From Clostridia bacterium (lineage in GTDB: Bacteria > Bacillota > Clostridia > Christensenellales > Aristaeellaceae): 39,132 nt of DNA. Shown piece after piece: positions 18,217 to 26,104 of the stretch. The position numbers were made by a program, and so were the translations under genes. Within the stretch, counting starts at the first letter, position 1; every line of letters begins with the position of its first letter. The stretch lies in the NCBI GenBank assembly GCA_017470095.1, contig JAFUFC010000099.1, forward strand, positions 1-39,132, in the 5' to 3' direction. Under the pieces are notes generated by a model. The model ran no database searches. It worked only from the letters and a program-made list of their open reading frames with translations, and was not told the origin of the DNA.

Positions 18217-19080
18217 ATGGCCGAACGAATCTGGAAGCCGGAAGGGCAACCCAAGGCCATCGTGCAGCTCGTGCACGGCATGGCGGAGCATATCGACCGG
18301 TATGACCGGATGGCCCGAGGGCTGAACGCAGCGGGCTATTTGGTGGTAGGGCGGAATCATCGCGGACATGGGAAGGACGCGGAACTTCTGGGCTATTTTG
18401 CGGATAAGGACGGCTGGAACGTGCTGATTGAGGACGCCCATGACATGAGCGTGGACACCAAAAAGCACTATCCCGGTGTGCCCTTCATCCTGCTGGGCCA
18501 TTCCATGGGCAGCTTTGTGGCCCGGGAATATGCTTTGCAGTATGGGAACGAACTGGATGGGCTGATCCTCAGCGGTACCGGCTTCTATCCTAAGCCCCTG
18601 TGCGCGGCGGGTAAAATGATGGCCAAGCTGTCGCCCAAAAAGAAACCGGCCAACTTCGTCAACAGCATTGCCTTTGCGGGCAACAATAAGCCTTTTGCTC
18701 CCGGCCGCACCGGCTTTGAATGGCTGAGCCGGGATGAAAAAGAGGTGGATAAGTACGTGGCCGATCCCCTGTGTGGCTTTACGTTCACCGGCTCCGCTTT
18801 CGCTGATTTCTTCGGCGGCTTGATGGCCCTGACGGATGAGAGCCGCTTATCCACTATGCCCAAGGATCTGCCGGTGTATTTCATGTCCGGCGACCACGAT
18901 CCCGTGGGTCAAATGGGCGAAGGAGTGAAACAGGTGGCGGAAGCCTTCCGAGAGGCGGGCGTGCAAAACGTCACCGTGAAACTGTACAAAGACGCCCGGC
19001 ACGAGCTGTTTAACGAGCTCAATCGGGACGAGGTAACCCATGATATGGTTGCGTGGCTGGATCATTACTTTGCCAAGTGA
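18217..19080 (+). CDS. Alpha/beta hydrolase, monoacylglycerol lipase-like
   Basis: This 287-residue serine hydrolase of the Hydrolase_4 type has an oxyanion-hole segment LVHGMAEH (18-25), the nucleophile elbow GHSMGS with Ser96, acid Asp228 in SGDHDPVG and His262 in DARHELFNE. The typical RNHRGHG follows strand 4. Family members act on lysophospholipids, monoglycerides or small esters; the actual substrate is unknown. There is no signal peptide, so it is cytoplasmic. It begins 18 bases after trpS with AAGGGG upstream. Confidence 0.88.
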   Translation: MAERIWKPEGQPKAIVQLVHGMAEHIDRYDRMARGLNAAGYLVVGRNHRGHGKDAELLGYFADKDGWNVLIEDAHDMSVDTKKHYPGVPFILLGHSMGSFVAREYALQYGNELDGLILSGTGFYPKPLCAAGKMMAKLSPKKKPANFVNSIAFAGNNKPFAPGRTGFEWLSRDEKEVDKYVADPLCGFTFTGSAFADFFGGLMALTDESRLSTMPKDLPVYFMSGDHDPVGQMGEGVKQVAEAFREAGVQNVTVKLYKDARHELFNELNRDEVTHDMVAWLDHYFAK

Positions 19081-19102
19081 CAGAAAATAAGAGGTGCTTT
19101 TT

Positions 19103-20056
19103 ATGACTTATTATTCTGGCGATATTACCAATGTGCACGGCATTCGGGTTGGCCAGGCCCAGAGCGAATCGGGCCGTACCGGCGTGACGGTGGTGTTGTG
19201 CCGTAAGGACGGGGCCACCGGCGGCGTATCCGTCCGGGGCGCGGCCCCAGGCACTCGGGAAACGGATCTGCTCAGGCCCGGCAATTTGGTGGAAAAGGTG
19301 AACGCCGTGGTTCTCTCCGGCGGCAGCGCCTTCGGCCTGGACGCGGCAGGCGGCGTGATGCGGTATCTGGAGCAGATGGATTGCGGCATGGATATGGGCG
19401 TGGCCCGGGTGCCTATTGTGCCCGCAGCGGTGCTCTATGATCTGGGCGTGGGGGACCCCCACATTCGTCCCGACGCAGCCATGGGCCGGGCGGCCTGTAT
19501 GGCGGCCAATAAAGGCATGCAGCAGGGCCGGGTGGGCGCTGGCACTGGGGCCACCGTGGGTAAGTTGGTTCCTGGGGCTATTCCCCAGGACAGCGGCGTG
19601 GGTTCCGCGTCGATTACCCTGCCCGAGGGCGTCACGGTGGGAGCCATCGTGGCGGTCAACGCTGTGGGGGACGTGTATCACCCTGAAACCGGCGAAGTGC
19701 TGGGCTGCGCCCATCTGCCGGACGGCACCGCTGTGCTGGCGGAAGGGCTGCTCTACGGCCACGCGCCTGCGCCCCAGCAGATTCGCATTCCAGCTCCCGG
19801 CAGCAACACTACCATCGGCGTGGTGGCGGTGGACTGTAAATTGACCAAGGAGCAGGCCAACCGCCTGGCGGACGTGGCTCACGACGGCCTGGCCCGCGCC
19901 ATCCGGCCTGTGCATACCCAGATGGATGGCGATACCATGTTTGCCCTGGCCACGGGAAGAACGGCCAATGAGGTGAATTTCGTCAAGCTGTGCGCCGCCG
20001 CTGCCGAAGTGACTGCCCGGGCTATTGCCAACGCCCTGTATTTTGCGAAGCAATGA
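19103..20056 (+). CDS. P1 family peptidase (DmpA/BapA-type, S58)
   Basis: This 317-residue member of the Ntn-hydrolase-like S58 family processes itself before a nucleophilic Ser or Thr and then acts as an aminopeptidase or beta-peptidase. The fold landmarks are ITNVHGIRVGQA, GGVSVRGAAPGTRETDLL, VLSGGSAFGLDAAGGV, GRVGAGTGATVGK and the cleavage-site segment PGSNTTIGVVAVD. The likely nucleophile is Thr236. The frame opens with GTG at 19094, but the ATG at 19103 follows AGAGGTG at proper spacing. It overlaps acpS by four bases (ATGA). Its physiological role is unknown. Confidence 0.88.
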   Translation: MTYYSGDITNVHGIRVGQAQSESGRTGVTVVLCRKDGATGGVSVRGAAPGTRETDLLRPGNLVEKVNAVVLSGGSAFGLDAAGGVMRYLEQMDCGMDMGVARVPIVPAAVLYDLGVGDPHIRPDAAMGRAACMAANKGMQQGRVGAGTGATVGKLVPGAIPQDSGVGSASITLPEGVTVGAIVAVNAVGDVYHPETGEVLGCAHLPDGTAVLAEGLLYGHAPAPQQIRIPAPGSNTTIGVVAVDCKLTKEQANRLADVAHDGLARAIRPVHTQMDGDTMFALATGRTANEVNFVKLCAAAAEVTARAIANALYFAKQ

Positions 20057-20427
20057 TCGCGGGCGTAGGCATTGATCTGTGCGAAATTGCGCGGATGGAA
20101 AAACTTCTTTCGGAAGGCCGCTTTTTGAAGCGGTATTTCAGCCCGGAGGAACAGGCATATATAAATGGAAAAGGCGTTTCTGCCGCTGCTTCGATGGCGG
20201 GAATTTACGCTGCCAAGGAAGCGTTTGTAAAGGCCCTGGGCACTGGCATTGTGTCCGGGGCGCTTTCGGATATCTGCGTTTTGCACGATGAAAATGGCGC
20301 GCCGTATTTCGATCTGCGGGGCGCCTACCAGCCGCTGGCCGCGAAAAAGGGAATTGTTAGGGTGTACCTGTCGATTTCTCACGACGGCGGCATGGCGGCG
20401 GCGGTGGCCATTGCGGAAAGGGATTGA
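20053..20427 (+). CDS. acpS: Holo-[acyl-carrier-protein] synthase
   Basis: AcpS transfers 4'-phosphopantetheine from CoA to the Ser of acyl carrier protein. The 124-residue protein has metal-binding Asp8 in GVGIDLCEI and Glu56 in AAKEAFVKALGTG, and the C-terminal YLSISHDGGMAAAVAIAE strand. The ATG at 20053 lies in an ATGA overlap with the peptidase stop. The frame stays open upstream, but the start here matches the family N-terminus. acpS next to nnr is a common pair in Bacillota. Confidence 0.95.
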   Translation: MIAGVGIDLCEIARMEKLLSEGRFLKRYFSPEEQAYINGKGVSAAASMAGIYAAKEAFVKALGTGIVSGALSDICVLHDENGAPYFDLRGAYQPLAAKKGIVRVYLSISHDGGMAAAVAIAERD

Positions 20428-20429
20428 TC

Positions 20430-22022
20430 ATGGTTTCCAATTTTTCTTATGCTGTACTTACTCCGACGGATATGCGCCGCACGGAGGAAAAGGCGTTTGC
20501 ACTGGGCGTTCCTTCTATTTTATTGATGGAGCATGCTGCCTTCACCGTAGTGGATGAACTGCAAAAGGCTCTTGGCGGCGATTGCAAGGGAAAAAATGTG
20601 CTGTTTCTGTGCGGCACGGGCAACAACGGCGGGGATGGCCTGGCGGCGGCCCGGCTGTTTTTGCGGCGAGGCGGTTGCCCCACGGTGTGGCTGGCTGGCG
20701 AACCCAAAACCAACGACGCAAAAACCAACCTGGCTTGGCTTTCGCTGATGGATGATGCGCGCATCCTGAATCTGGGGGAAATGCCGAAGGAAGATTGGCC
20801 CTTTGATGAACACCATTACCCTCGGGAAACGTTTGACGCCTATGTGGACGCGCTGCTGGGCACGGGCTTGTGGGGCGCGCCGGAAGGATTGATGGATCAT
20901 TTGGTCTGCGTACCCAACGCAGCCCAGGAGAATAAGCGCGTTCCTGTCATTGCGGTGGATATTCCCAGCGGCATGGACGGGGCCACGGGCCAGGTGTATG
21001 GAAATGCGGTATGGGCCGATGTGACGGTTACTTTCCATGGCCCCAAGCCGGGGCTACTGCTGACGCCTTATGGGGGCAGAGTGGGTAAAACCGTTGTGGC
21101 GGATATCGGCCTGCGGCAAATGCAGGATGACGGTACACTGGATATTGACCAGCCGGAATTGCGCTGCCGCATGCTGCGGCCTGCCGCGCTCCGGCGGCTG
21201 GGCCGCCGGCAACGGGATGCTCACAAGGGCGATTGCGGCCGCGTGCTGATTTACGCCGGCAATATGGGTATGGCCGGGGCTGCCGCCATGTGCGCAAAGG
21301 CCGCGGTAACGGCAGGCGCGGGGCTGACCACTATCGCCTGCGATAAGGAAATTATCCCCGTTTTGCAGACGCTGGTGCCCAACGCCATGTGCGTGGATAT
21401 TCAACAAGCGGCAAAAAATTCGCCCGCCTATGATGTACTGGCCTTGGGCTGTGGACTGGGGCAAAGCGAAACGGTGTGGAAAAGCATTCTGAAATTGTGG
21501 AACCCGGACAAGAAATCTGTCTGGGATGCGGACGCGCTGAACCTGCTGGCGAAGCACCCCATGAAGCTGGGTAAACATGCGGTGATCACGCCCCACCCGG
21601 GAGAAGCGGCCAGGCTGCTGGGATGGGGTATCGAAAAAGTGCAAGCCGATCGGTTCATAACGGCCCGGGCACTGGCGGAGGCATACGATTGCATCGCTGT
21701 GCTTAAGGGCAGCGTCACCGTGATCTGCCAGATGATAGATGGCACACCTTCTTATTTTCTGAATGTCGTGGGCAGCCCGGCATTGGCAAAGGGCGGCAGC
21801 GGCGACGCGCTGACAGGTATCCTGGCAGTATGCATGCATCGGCCTGCGCTAACCTTGGCCAACGCTGCACTGGCGTGCCTCTGGCATGGTATGGCGGGGA
21901 TCATTGGCGCGGAGCAATACGGCGAACGGGAATTGACCACCGGCCAGTTGATCAACTGCCTGCACGAAGCGGAGCGATGGGGCAGGGGAGAACGTCCTGC
22001 GCCCAAAGGATGGGAAGAATAA
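20430..22022 (+). CDS. nnr: Bifunctional NAD(P)H-hydrate repair enzyme
   Basis: This 530-residue fusion has a YjeF-N epimerase domain (about 1-215; LCGTGNNGGDGLAAARLF and AVDIPSGMDGATGQV) and an ADP/ATP-dependent dehydratase domain (about 235-525; GDCGRVLIYAGNMGMAGAAA, VITPHPGEAARLLG, and the ribokinase-like GGSGD loop with Asp459). It converts damaged, hydrated NAD(P)H back to the active cofactor. A TTG at 20424 is in frame, but ATG 20430 is better placed after AAAGGG. An intrinsic terminator follows. Confidence 0.94.
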   Translation: MVSNFSYAVLTPTDMRRTEEKAFALGVPSILLMEHAAFTVVDELQKALGGDCKGKNVLFLCGTGNNGGDGLAAARLFLRRGGCPTVWLAGEPKTNDAKTNLAWLSLMDDARILNLGEMPKEDWPFDEHHYPRETFDAYVDALLGTGLWGAPEGLMDHLVCVPNAAQENKRVPVIAVDIPSGMDGATGQVYGNAVWADVTVTFHGPKPGLLLTPYGGRVGKTVVADIGLRQMQDDGTLDIDQPELRCRMLRPAALRRLGRRQRDAHKGDCGRVLIYAGNMGMAGAAAMCAKAAVTAGAGLTTIACDKEIIPVLQTLVPNAMCVDIQQAAKNSPAYDVLALGCGLGQSETVWKSILKLWNPDKKSVWDADALNLLAKHPMKLGKHAVITPHPGEAARLLGWGIEKVQADRFITARALAEAYDCIAVLKGSVTVICQMIDGTPSYFLNVVGSPALAKGGSGDALTGILAVCMHRPALTLANAALACLWHGMAGIIGAEQYGERELTTGQLINCLHEAERWGRGERPAPKGWEE

Positions 22023-22030
22023 AGAGCGTG

Positions 22031-22063
22031 TCCATGCCGGATGCAATCGGCATGGATTTTTTT
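22031..22063 (+). terminator. Intrinsic terminator after nnr
   Basis: A nine-base perfect stem TCCATGCCG/CGGCATGGA with an eight-base loop is followed by seven T. Confidence 0.92.
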
Positions 22064-22105
22064 GAATAACGTGATATTTTTATGCGAAATTTTGAAAAAA
22101 GGGGA

Positions 22106-22134
22106 TTGACAAATAATGACTGGCATGCTATTAT
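22106..22134 (+). promoter_or_regulatory. Promoter for the polar amino-acid ABC operon
   Basis: TTGACA (22106-22111), 17 bases, TATTAT (22129-22134). The remaining leader (about 90 bases) contains a small palindrome GCAATGAATTGC but no riboswitch pattern I can recognise. Confidence 0.82.
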
Positions 22135-22230
22135 GTTAACGATTCATCTTGATAAAGCAATGAATTGCATAAATACGGGAAGCCCAGGCGCACAAAAGCG
22201 TACAGACAGGAAAGAAAAGAGGAAGAAACG

Positions 22231-23055
22231 ATGAAGAAACTGACGATGGTACTGGCCCTTGTGATGGCATTGCTGTTGTGCGCGCTGCCCGCTTGGGCGG
22301 AAGAAACGGACGCGTCTATTCAGTATATCCTGGATAAGGGTGAACTGATCCTGGGATTGGATGACACTTTTCCGCCTATGGGCTTCCGGGATGACAACAA
22401 TGAGATCGTGGGTTACGATATCGATCTGGCCAAAGAAGTTGCTTCCCGCCTGGGCGTGACGCTCAAAACCCAACCCATCGAATGGGACGCTAAGGAGCTG
22501 GAACTTTCCTCCAAAAGCATTGACTGCATTTGGAACGGCCTATCAATCACTCCGGCCCGGCAGGAAAGCATGAGCATGACCAAGGGCTATATGAACAACA
22601 AGATCGTGCTGGTGGTGAAAGGCGATAAGGGCTATGCTGCCAAGGAAGATCTGGTAGGCAAAAAGATTGCTGTGCAAAATGGTTCCTTTGCCCAGGAAGT
22701 GCTGGAGGAATACGAAGAATATAAGGATTTCTATGCCAGCGTGGACGTGCTGGGCTATGACGAATACTTAACCGCCCTGATGGATTTGCAGCAGGATGGA
22801 GTGGATGCTGTGCTGATCGACCTGGTGGTGGCGGAATACCGCATTGCTGGGCTGAACGACGATAATCTGGTGTTGATCGATTCCCTGGAGGATGACATCT
22901 TCGGCGTGGGCTTCCGCAAGGAAGACGCCGCTCTGCGGGACAAGGTGAACGCCATTCTGGCCGAAATGGCCCAGGACGGTGCCACCGCCAAGATCAGTGA
23001 AAAGTGGTTTGGCAAGGATATTTCCATCTTGGAGGATGTGGCCGCGGCGGAATAA
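22231..23055 (+). CDS. Polar amino-acid ABC transporter, substrate-binding protein
   Basis: This 274-residue SBP_bac_3 protein captures an amino acid outside the cell. The signal peptide is 1-24 (MKKLTMVLALVMALLLC…AWA). The binding domain starts ILDKGELILGLDDTFPPMGFRDDNNEIVGYDIDLAKEVASRLG and contains DCIWNGLSITPARQESM, a variant of the usual motif. There is no lipobox (the Cys lies in LLLCALPA), which is unusual for a Gram-positive binding protein. The frame stays open upstream, but ATG 22231 follows GAGGA at normal spacing and starts the signal peptide. Cystine, glutamine or another polar amino acid are possible ligands. Confidence 0.92.
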   Translation: MKKLTMVLALVMALLLCALPAWAEETDASIQYILDKGELILGLDDTFPPMGFRDDNNEIVGYDIDLAKEVASRLGVTLKTQPIEWDAKELELSSKSIDCIWNGLSITPARQESMSMTKGYMNNKIVLVVKGDKGYAAKEDLVGKKIAVQNGSFAQEVLEEYEEYKDFYASVDVLGYDEYLTALMDLQQDGVDAVLIDLVVAEYRIAGLNDDNLVLIDSLEDDIFGVGFRKEDAALRDKVNAILAEMAQDGATAKISEKWFGKDISILEDVAAAE

Positions 23056-23144
23056 CGAAACAAAAGAAACCAATTTGATCGGGGGCCGTGCTGATTCGGC
23101 CCTCGATCCTTTCATGAAAGCGCACGGGAGATGGGGGACAGGCG

Positions 23145-23813
23145 ATGGTGATGAAATTTTTCAATAATCCGGAAAAGCTGTGGAATCTGGTGAAGATCCT
23201 GCTGGAGGGCTTGTCCGTCACCGGGCAGATTTTTATTTTGACCCTGGTTTTTTCGATTCCCCTGGGTATGCTGGTGGCTGTGGGGCGAATGAGCAAAAAA
23301 TGGATTGTTCGGGGGCCCGTTTCCGCGTATATTTACATCATGCGGGGCACGCCGCTGATGCTTCAGGTGATGTTCATTTATTTTCTTTTACCTCGGATCC
23401 TGCCTTTCAAATTTGACCGGTTTCCGGCGGCTATTTTCGCCTTTACCATCAATTACGCCGCCTACTTTGCGGAAATTTTCCGGGGCGGCATCCAGGGCAT
23501 TCCCAAGGGCCAGTGGGAAGCTGGGCAGGTGCTGGGAATGAAAAAGAGCCAGACCTTCTTTCGAGTGTTGCTGCCGCAAGTATGCAAGCGGGTGTTGCTG
23601 CCGGTAACCAATGAGGTGATCACCTTGGTCAAGGACACTGCCCTGGCAAGCACCATCGCCGTGACGGAGCTGATGAGCCTGGCGAAAAAACAGGTGTCGT
23701 CTTCCTCGTCCATTGAGCCATACGTGATTGCCATGGTGATGTATTTGATTTTCAACGGCGTCACCGAGCAGCTGTGTCGCTTGGCTGAGCGAAAGCTGAA
23801 TTACTATCAGTGA
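23145..23813 (+). CDS. Polar amino-acid ABC transporter, permease
   Basis: This 222-residue HisM/GlnP-type permease has about five membrane helices and the EAA loop AAYFAEIFRGGIQGIPKGQWEAGQVLGM (about 104-131), which contacts the ATPase. YIMRGTPLMLQVMFIYF is typical of the polar amino-acid group. It starts about 90 bases after the binding protein, behind GGGGA, and ends 12 bases before the ATPase gene. Confidence 0.94.
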   Translation: MVMKFFNNPEKLWNLVKILLEGLSVTGQIFILTLVFSIPLGMLVAVGRMSKKWIVRGPVSAYIYIMRGTPLMLQVMFIYFLLPRILPFKFDRFPAAIFAFTINYAAYFAEIFRGGIQGIPKGQWEAGQVLGMKKSQTFFRVLLPQVCKRVLLPVTNEVITLVKDTALASTIAVTELMSLAKKQVSSSSSIEPYVIAMVMYLIFNGVTEQLCRLAERKLNYYQ

Positions 23814-23825
23814 GGAAGAAATGCC

Positions 23826-24572
23826 ATGCTAAAAGCGGAAAATATTATTAAAAGCTTTGATGGACTGCCGGTGCTGCGGGGCATATCCATGGAGATTAAC
23901 CAGGGAGAAGTGGTGGCTATCATTGGAAGAAGCGGCTCGGGGAAGAGCACGCTGCTTCGCTGCCTCAACAACCTGGAAAAGGTCGATAACGGAACCATTG
24001 AAATTGACGGCCAGGCTTTAGTGAAAAACGGCGTATACGCTCCGGCGAAAGAGCAGCGGGCGGTATGCCTGAAAATGGGGTACGTATTCCAGAATTTTAA
24101 TTTATTTCCCCATATGAACGTATTGAAGAACCTGACCGAGGCCCAGCGGTGCGTGTTGGGCCGGGAAAAGGAAAAGGCGGAGAAATATGCCAAGGAATTG
24201 CTGAAAAAGGTGGGGCTGGAGGATAAGGCACTGGCCTATCCCGGTCAATTGTCCGGCGGTCAGCAGCAGCGGGTGGCCATTGCCCGGGCCCTGGCCATGG
24301 ATCCGGAAATCCTGTGCTTTGACGAGCCTACCAGCGCCCTGGACCCCCAATTGACCCAGGAAGTGCTCTCGGTGATCCGGGCGCTATCCAGGGAAAAGCG
24401 CACCATGGCCGTGGTGACCCACGAAATGGCCTTTGCTCGGGAAGTGGCCGATCGGGTTGTGTTCATGCAGGAGGGGGTCATTGTGGCGGAAGGCGCGCCG
24501 GATAACGTGTTCAATGATCCCCGGGTGAAGGTATTCATCGGAAAAAATGACAATGATGACGGCATCGACTAA
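23826..24572 (+). CDS. Polar amino-acid ABC transporter, ATP-binding protein (GlnQ type)
   Basis: This 248-residue ATPase has Walker A GRSGSGKS (34-41), the Q-loop in YVFQNFNLFPHMNVLKNL, signature LSGGQQQR, Walker B ILCFDEP and switch His in VTHEM. It is the GlnQ/HisP type. It completes an SBP–permease–ATPase operon. An element with inverted ends starts 13 bases after the stop and its T-rich edge may end transcription. Confidence 0.94.
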   Translation: MLKAENIIKSFDGLPVLRGISMEINQGEVVAIIGRSGSGKSTLLRCLNNLEKVDNGTIEIDGQALVKNGVYAPAKEQRAVCLKMGYVFQNFNLFPHMNVLKNLTEAQRCVLGREKEKAEKYAKELLKKVGLEDKALAYPGQLSGGQQQRVAIARALAMDPEILCFDEPTSALDPQLTQEVLSVIRALSREKRTMAVVTHEMAFAREVADRVVFMQEGVIVAEGAPDNVFNDPRVKVFIGKNDNDDGID

Positions 24573-24584
24573 ATTCTGCGTGGG

Positions 24585-24800
24585 ATGCGCTTATGGTTTG
24601 AAACAATAGGCGCATCAACCTGTAGGAAAAGCCCAGAGATGCATCGAAGGGGCCAAAGCCGCTTCAATTATCATCTGCGGGCGGCGACAAGCGCGGCACC
24701 GGGGAACAACCGGAATTTTTCGATTTCGATTCCATTCGCAGGAAGCCGAAAAATCTTTTCGACAACCTGATGAACTTATAGTTTCAAACTATAAGCGCAT
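24585..24800. repeat. MITE-like element with 20-base terminal inverted repeats
   Basis: Left end 24585-24604 (ATGCGCTTATGGTTTGAAAC) and right end 24781-24800 are inverted copies with one mismatch in 20. Pairing continues imperfectly inward for about 25 more bases. Each end also folds alone: 24587-24613 (GCGCTTAT with ATAGGCGC) and 24775-24795, a perfect ten-base palindrome around one base. No open reading frame of note lies inside and no clear target-site duplication is visible. It may be a small non-autonomous element or a large structured RNA. The right end is followed by an A/T-rich tail that could act as terminator for the upstream operon. Confidence 0.65.
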
Positions 24801-24815
24801 ATAATTTTTATTTAA

Positions 24816-24844
24816 TTGACAATAAGTCTAACGTGGCCTATAAT
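24816..24844 (+). promoter_or_regulatory. Consensus promoter for the metNIQ leader
   Basis: TTGACA (24816-24821), 17 bases, TATAAT (24839-24844), a perfect consensus. Transcription should start near 24851, 36 bases before the leader-peptide ATG. Confidence 0.92.
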
Positions 24845-24886
24845 GAATCCATCAAGAAGCGAAACGCCAGGAAGGGAGGCTCCGAT

Positions 24887-24964
24887 ATGAAAAAGATGAG
24901 CATGCGAATGTACATTTTGATGTGCCGGGGCATGGCCCTGCACTGTTTGCACTGCGCCGCTTGA
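24887..24964 (+). CDS. Met-rich leader peptide upstream of metNIQ
   Basis: This 25-codon frame reads MKKMSMRMYILMCRGMALHC followed by LHCAA and TGA. Six of the 25 residues are Met (1, 4, 6, 8, 12, 16) and three are Cys. It has the strong ribosome site GGAAGGGAGG eight or so bases before the ATG, lies just after a consensus promoter, and ends 20 bases before an intrinsic terminator. This layout is that of leader peptides such as trpL or hisL, where stalling at scarce-amino-acid codons prevents termination. Here the sensed residue would be Met, matching the methionine transporter downstream. Function is inferred. Confidence 0.8.
   Translation: MKKMSMRMYILMCRGMALHCLHCAA
24922..24955 (+). promoter_or_regulatory. 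Candidate pause hairpin and antiterminator segment
   Basis: Within the leader, GTGC (24922-24925) and GGGC (24928-24931) can pair with GCCC (24935-24938) and GCAC (24940-24943). Further on, GCACTGC (24949-24955) is complementary to GCAGTGC (24995-25001) in the terminator stem, so the two structures exclude each other. A ribosome stalled at Met12 or Met16 would leave 24949-24955 free, and one at the stop codon would cover it. Confidence 0.5.
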
Positions 24965-24984
24965 CATCCGCTTGGGTTCATGGG

Positions 24985-25014
24985 GCCGCCCGCAGCAGTG
25001 CGCGGCGGCTTTTT
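24985..25014 (+). terminator. Attenuator terminator before metN
   Basis: GCCGCC (24985-24990) pairs with GGCGGC (25004-25009), and CGCA pairs with TGCG around a GCAG loop with a one-base bulge. TTTTT follows (25010-25014). It lies between the leader peptide and metN, with no other promoter after it. Confidence 0.8.
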
Positions 25015-25078
25015 CATCGGAAACGATGCGGGGCAGACGTGCCCTGGAACCGGATGCGGAAATATCCGAAAGGAATGC

Positions 25079-26104
25079 ATGCATTTGTCTGAATCATCTC
25101 CCCTCATTGAAGTCAAGAATCTCCGCAAGGTGTATCAGGTGCCGGGCGGAGAGGTAGTCGCTCTGGACGGCATCAACCTGAGCATCGAAAGGGGGCAAAT
25201 CTACGGCATCATCGGCATGAGCGGTGCGGGAAAATCCACGCTGATTCGGTGCATGAACCGGCTGGATACCCCAACCGATGGGCAGATTCTCATCGATGGG
25301 CAGAATATCCTGGCCATGAACGAAAAACAGTTGATGGCCACCCGCCGGAAGGTGAGCATGATTTTCCAGCAATTTAATCTGCTGATGCAAAAGACGGTGG
25401 CGCGGAACGTGCGCTATCCGCTGGAAATCGCCGGAGTGCCCAAGGCGAAAGCCAATGCCAGGGTCAAGGAACTGCTCCAAATTGTGCAACTGGAGGATAA
25501 GGCAGACGCCTATCCTATCATGCTCTCCGGCGGCCAGCGCCAGCGGGTGGCTATTGCCCGGGCCCTGGCCAGTGATCCCGAAGTGCTGTTGTGCGACGAA
25601 GCCACCAGCGCTTTGGACCCCATGACCACCCAGTCGATCCTGGCCCTGCTCCAGGATATTAACCAGAAACTGGGCATCACGGTGGTGCTGATTACCCACG
25701 AAATGGCGGTCATTCGGCAGATATGCAGCCGGGTTGCTATTCTGGATGGGGGCAAGATTGCTGAGGAAGGCACGGTGGATGATGTGTTCGTCCATACTCG
25801 CTCGGCAGCCGGAAAGCGGCTATTCGGCATCGTGCCTACAAAGCAAGACGAAACGGAAATGGCCGAAGTGCCCGCCCTGCGCATTGTGTTTGACGAAGGC
25901 AGGGAAAGCCAGCCCATCATCGCTGGATTGGTGAAGGAGTGCGGCGTGGCTGTGAACATTCTCTCGGCGGACATCAAGCGCATCAACGGAAAATCCTATG
26001 GCCAGATGCTGATCGAGATGCCTCAGGATGACGCGGTCAAAAAACAGGTGATCCAATACCTGACCGGCCAAGGGCTGACGGTAAAGGAGGTTGATCCTGT
26101 ATGA
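25079..26104 (+). CDS. metN: Methionine ABC transporter, ATP-binding protein
   Basis: This 341-residue ATPase energises methionine uptake. Walker A GMSGAGKS is at 46-53, signature LSGGQRQR, Walker B VLLCDEATSALD, switch His in ITHEM. A C-terminal NIL domain (about 264-338, LRIVFDEG…VAVNILSADIKRINGKSYGQMLIEM) is the regulatory site where methionine binds and inhibits transport in characterised MetN. The frame is open to 24980 through the attenuator, but the ATG at 25079 follows AAAGGA. It overlaps metI by four bases. Confidence 0.95.
   Translation: MHLSESSPLIEVKNLRKVYQVPGGEVVALDGINLSIERGQIYGIIGMSGAGKSTLIRCMNRLDTPTDGQILIDGQNILAMNEKQLMATRRKVSMIFQQFNLLMQKTVARNVRYPLEIAGVPKAKANARVKELLQIVQLEDKADAYPIMLSGGQRQRVAIARALASDPEVLLCDEATSALDPMTTQSILALLQDINQKLGITVVLITHEMAVIRQICSRVAILDGGKIAEEGTVDDVFVHTRSAAGKRLFGIVPTKQDETEMAEVPALRIVFDEGRESQPIIAGLVKECGVAVNILSADIKRINGKSYGQMLIEMPQDDAVKKQVIQYLTGQGLTVKEVDPV

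Noticed and set aside
22166-22234. A 20-odd-codon frame upstream of the amino-acid binding protein, as a leader peptide
   Set aside because: There is no ribosome site before its ATG, no run of one amino acid, and no terminator between it and the gene.
24585-24800. 6S RNA
   Set aside because: The length is about right, but there is no promoter before it, and the central loop does not resemble the open-promoter mimic of 6S RNA.
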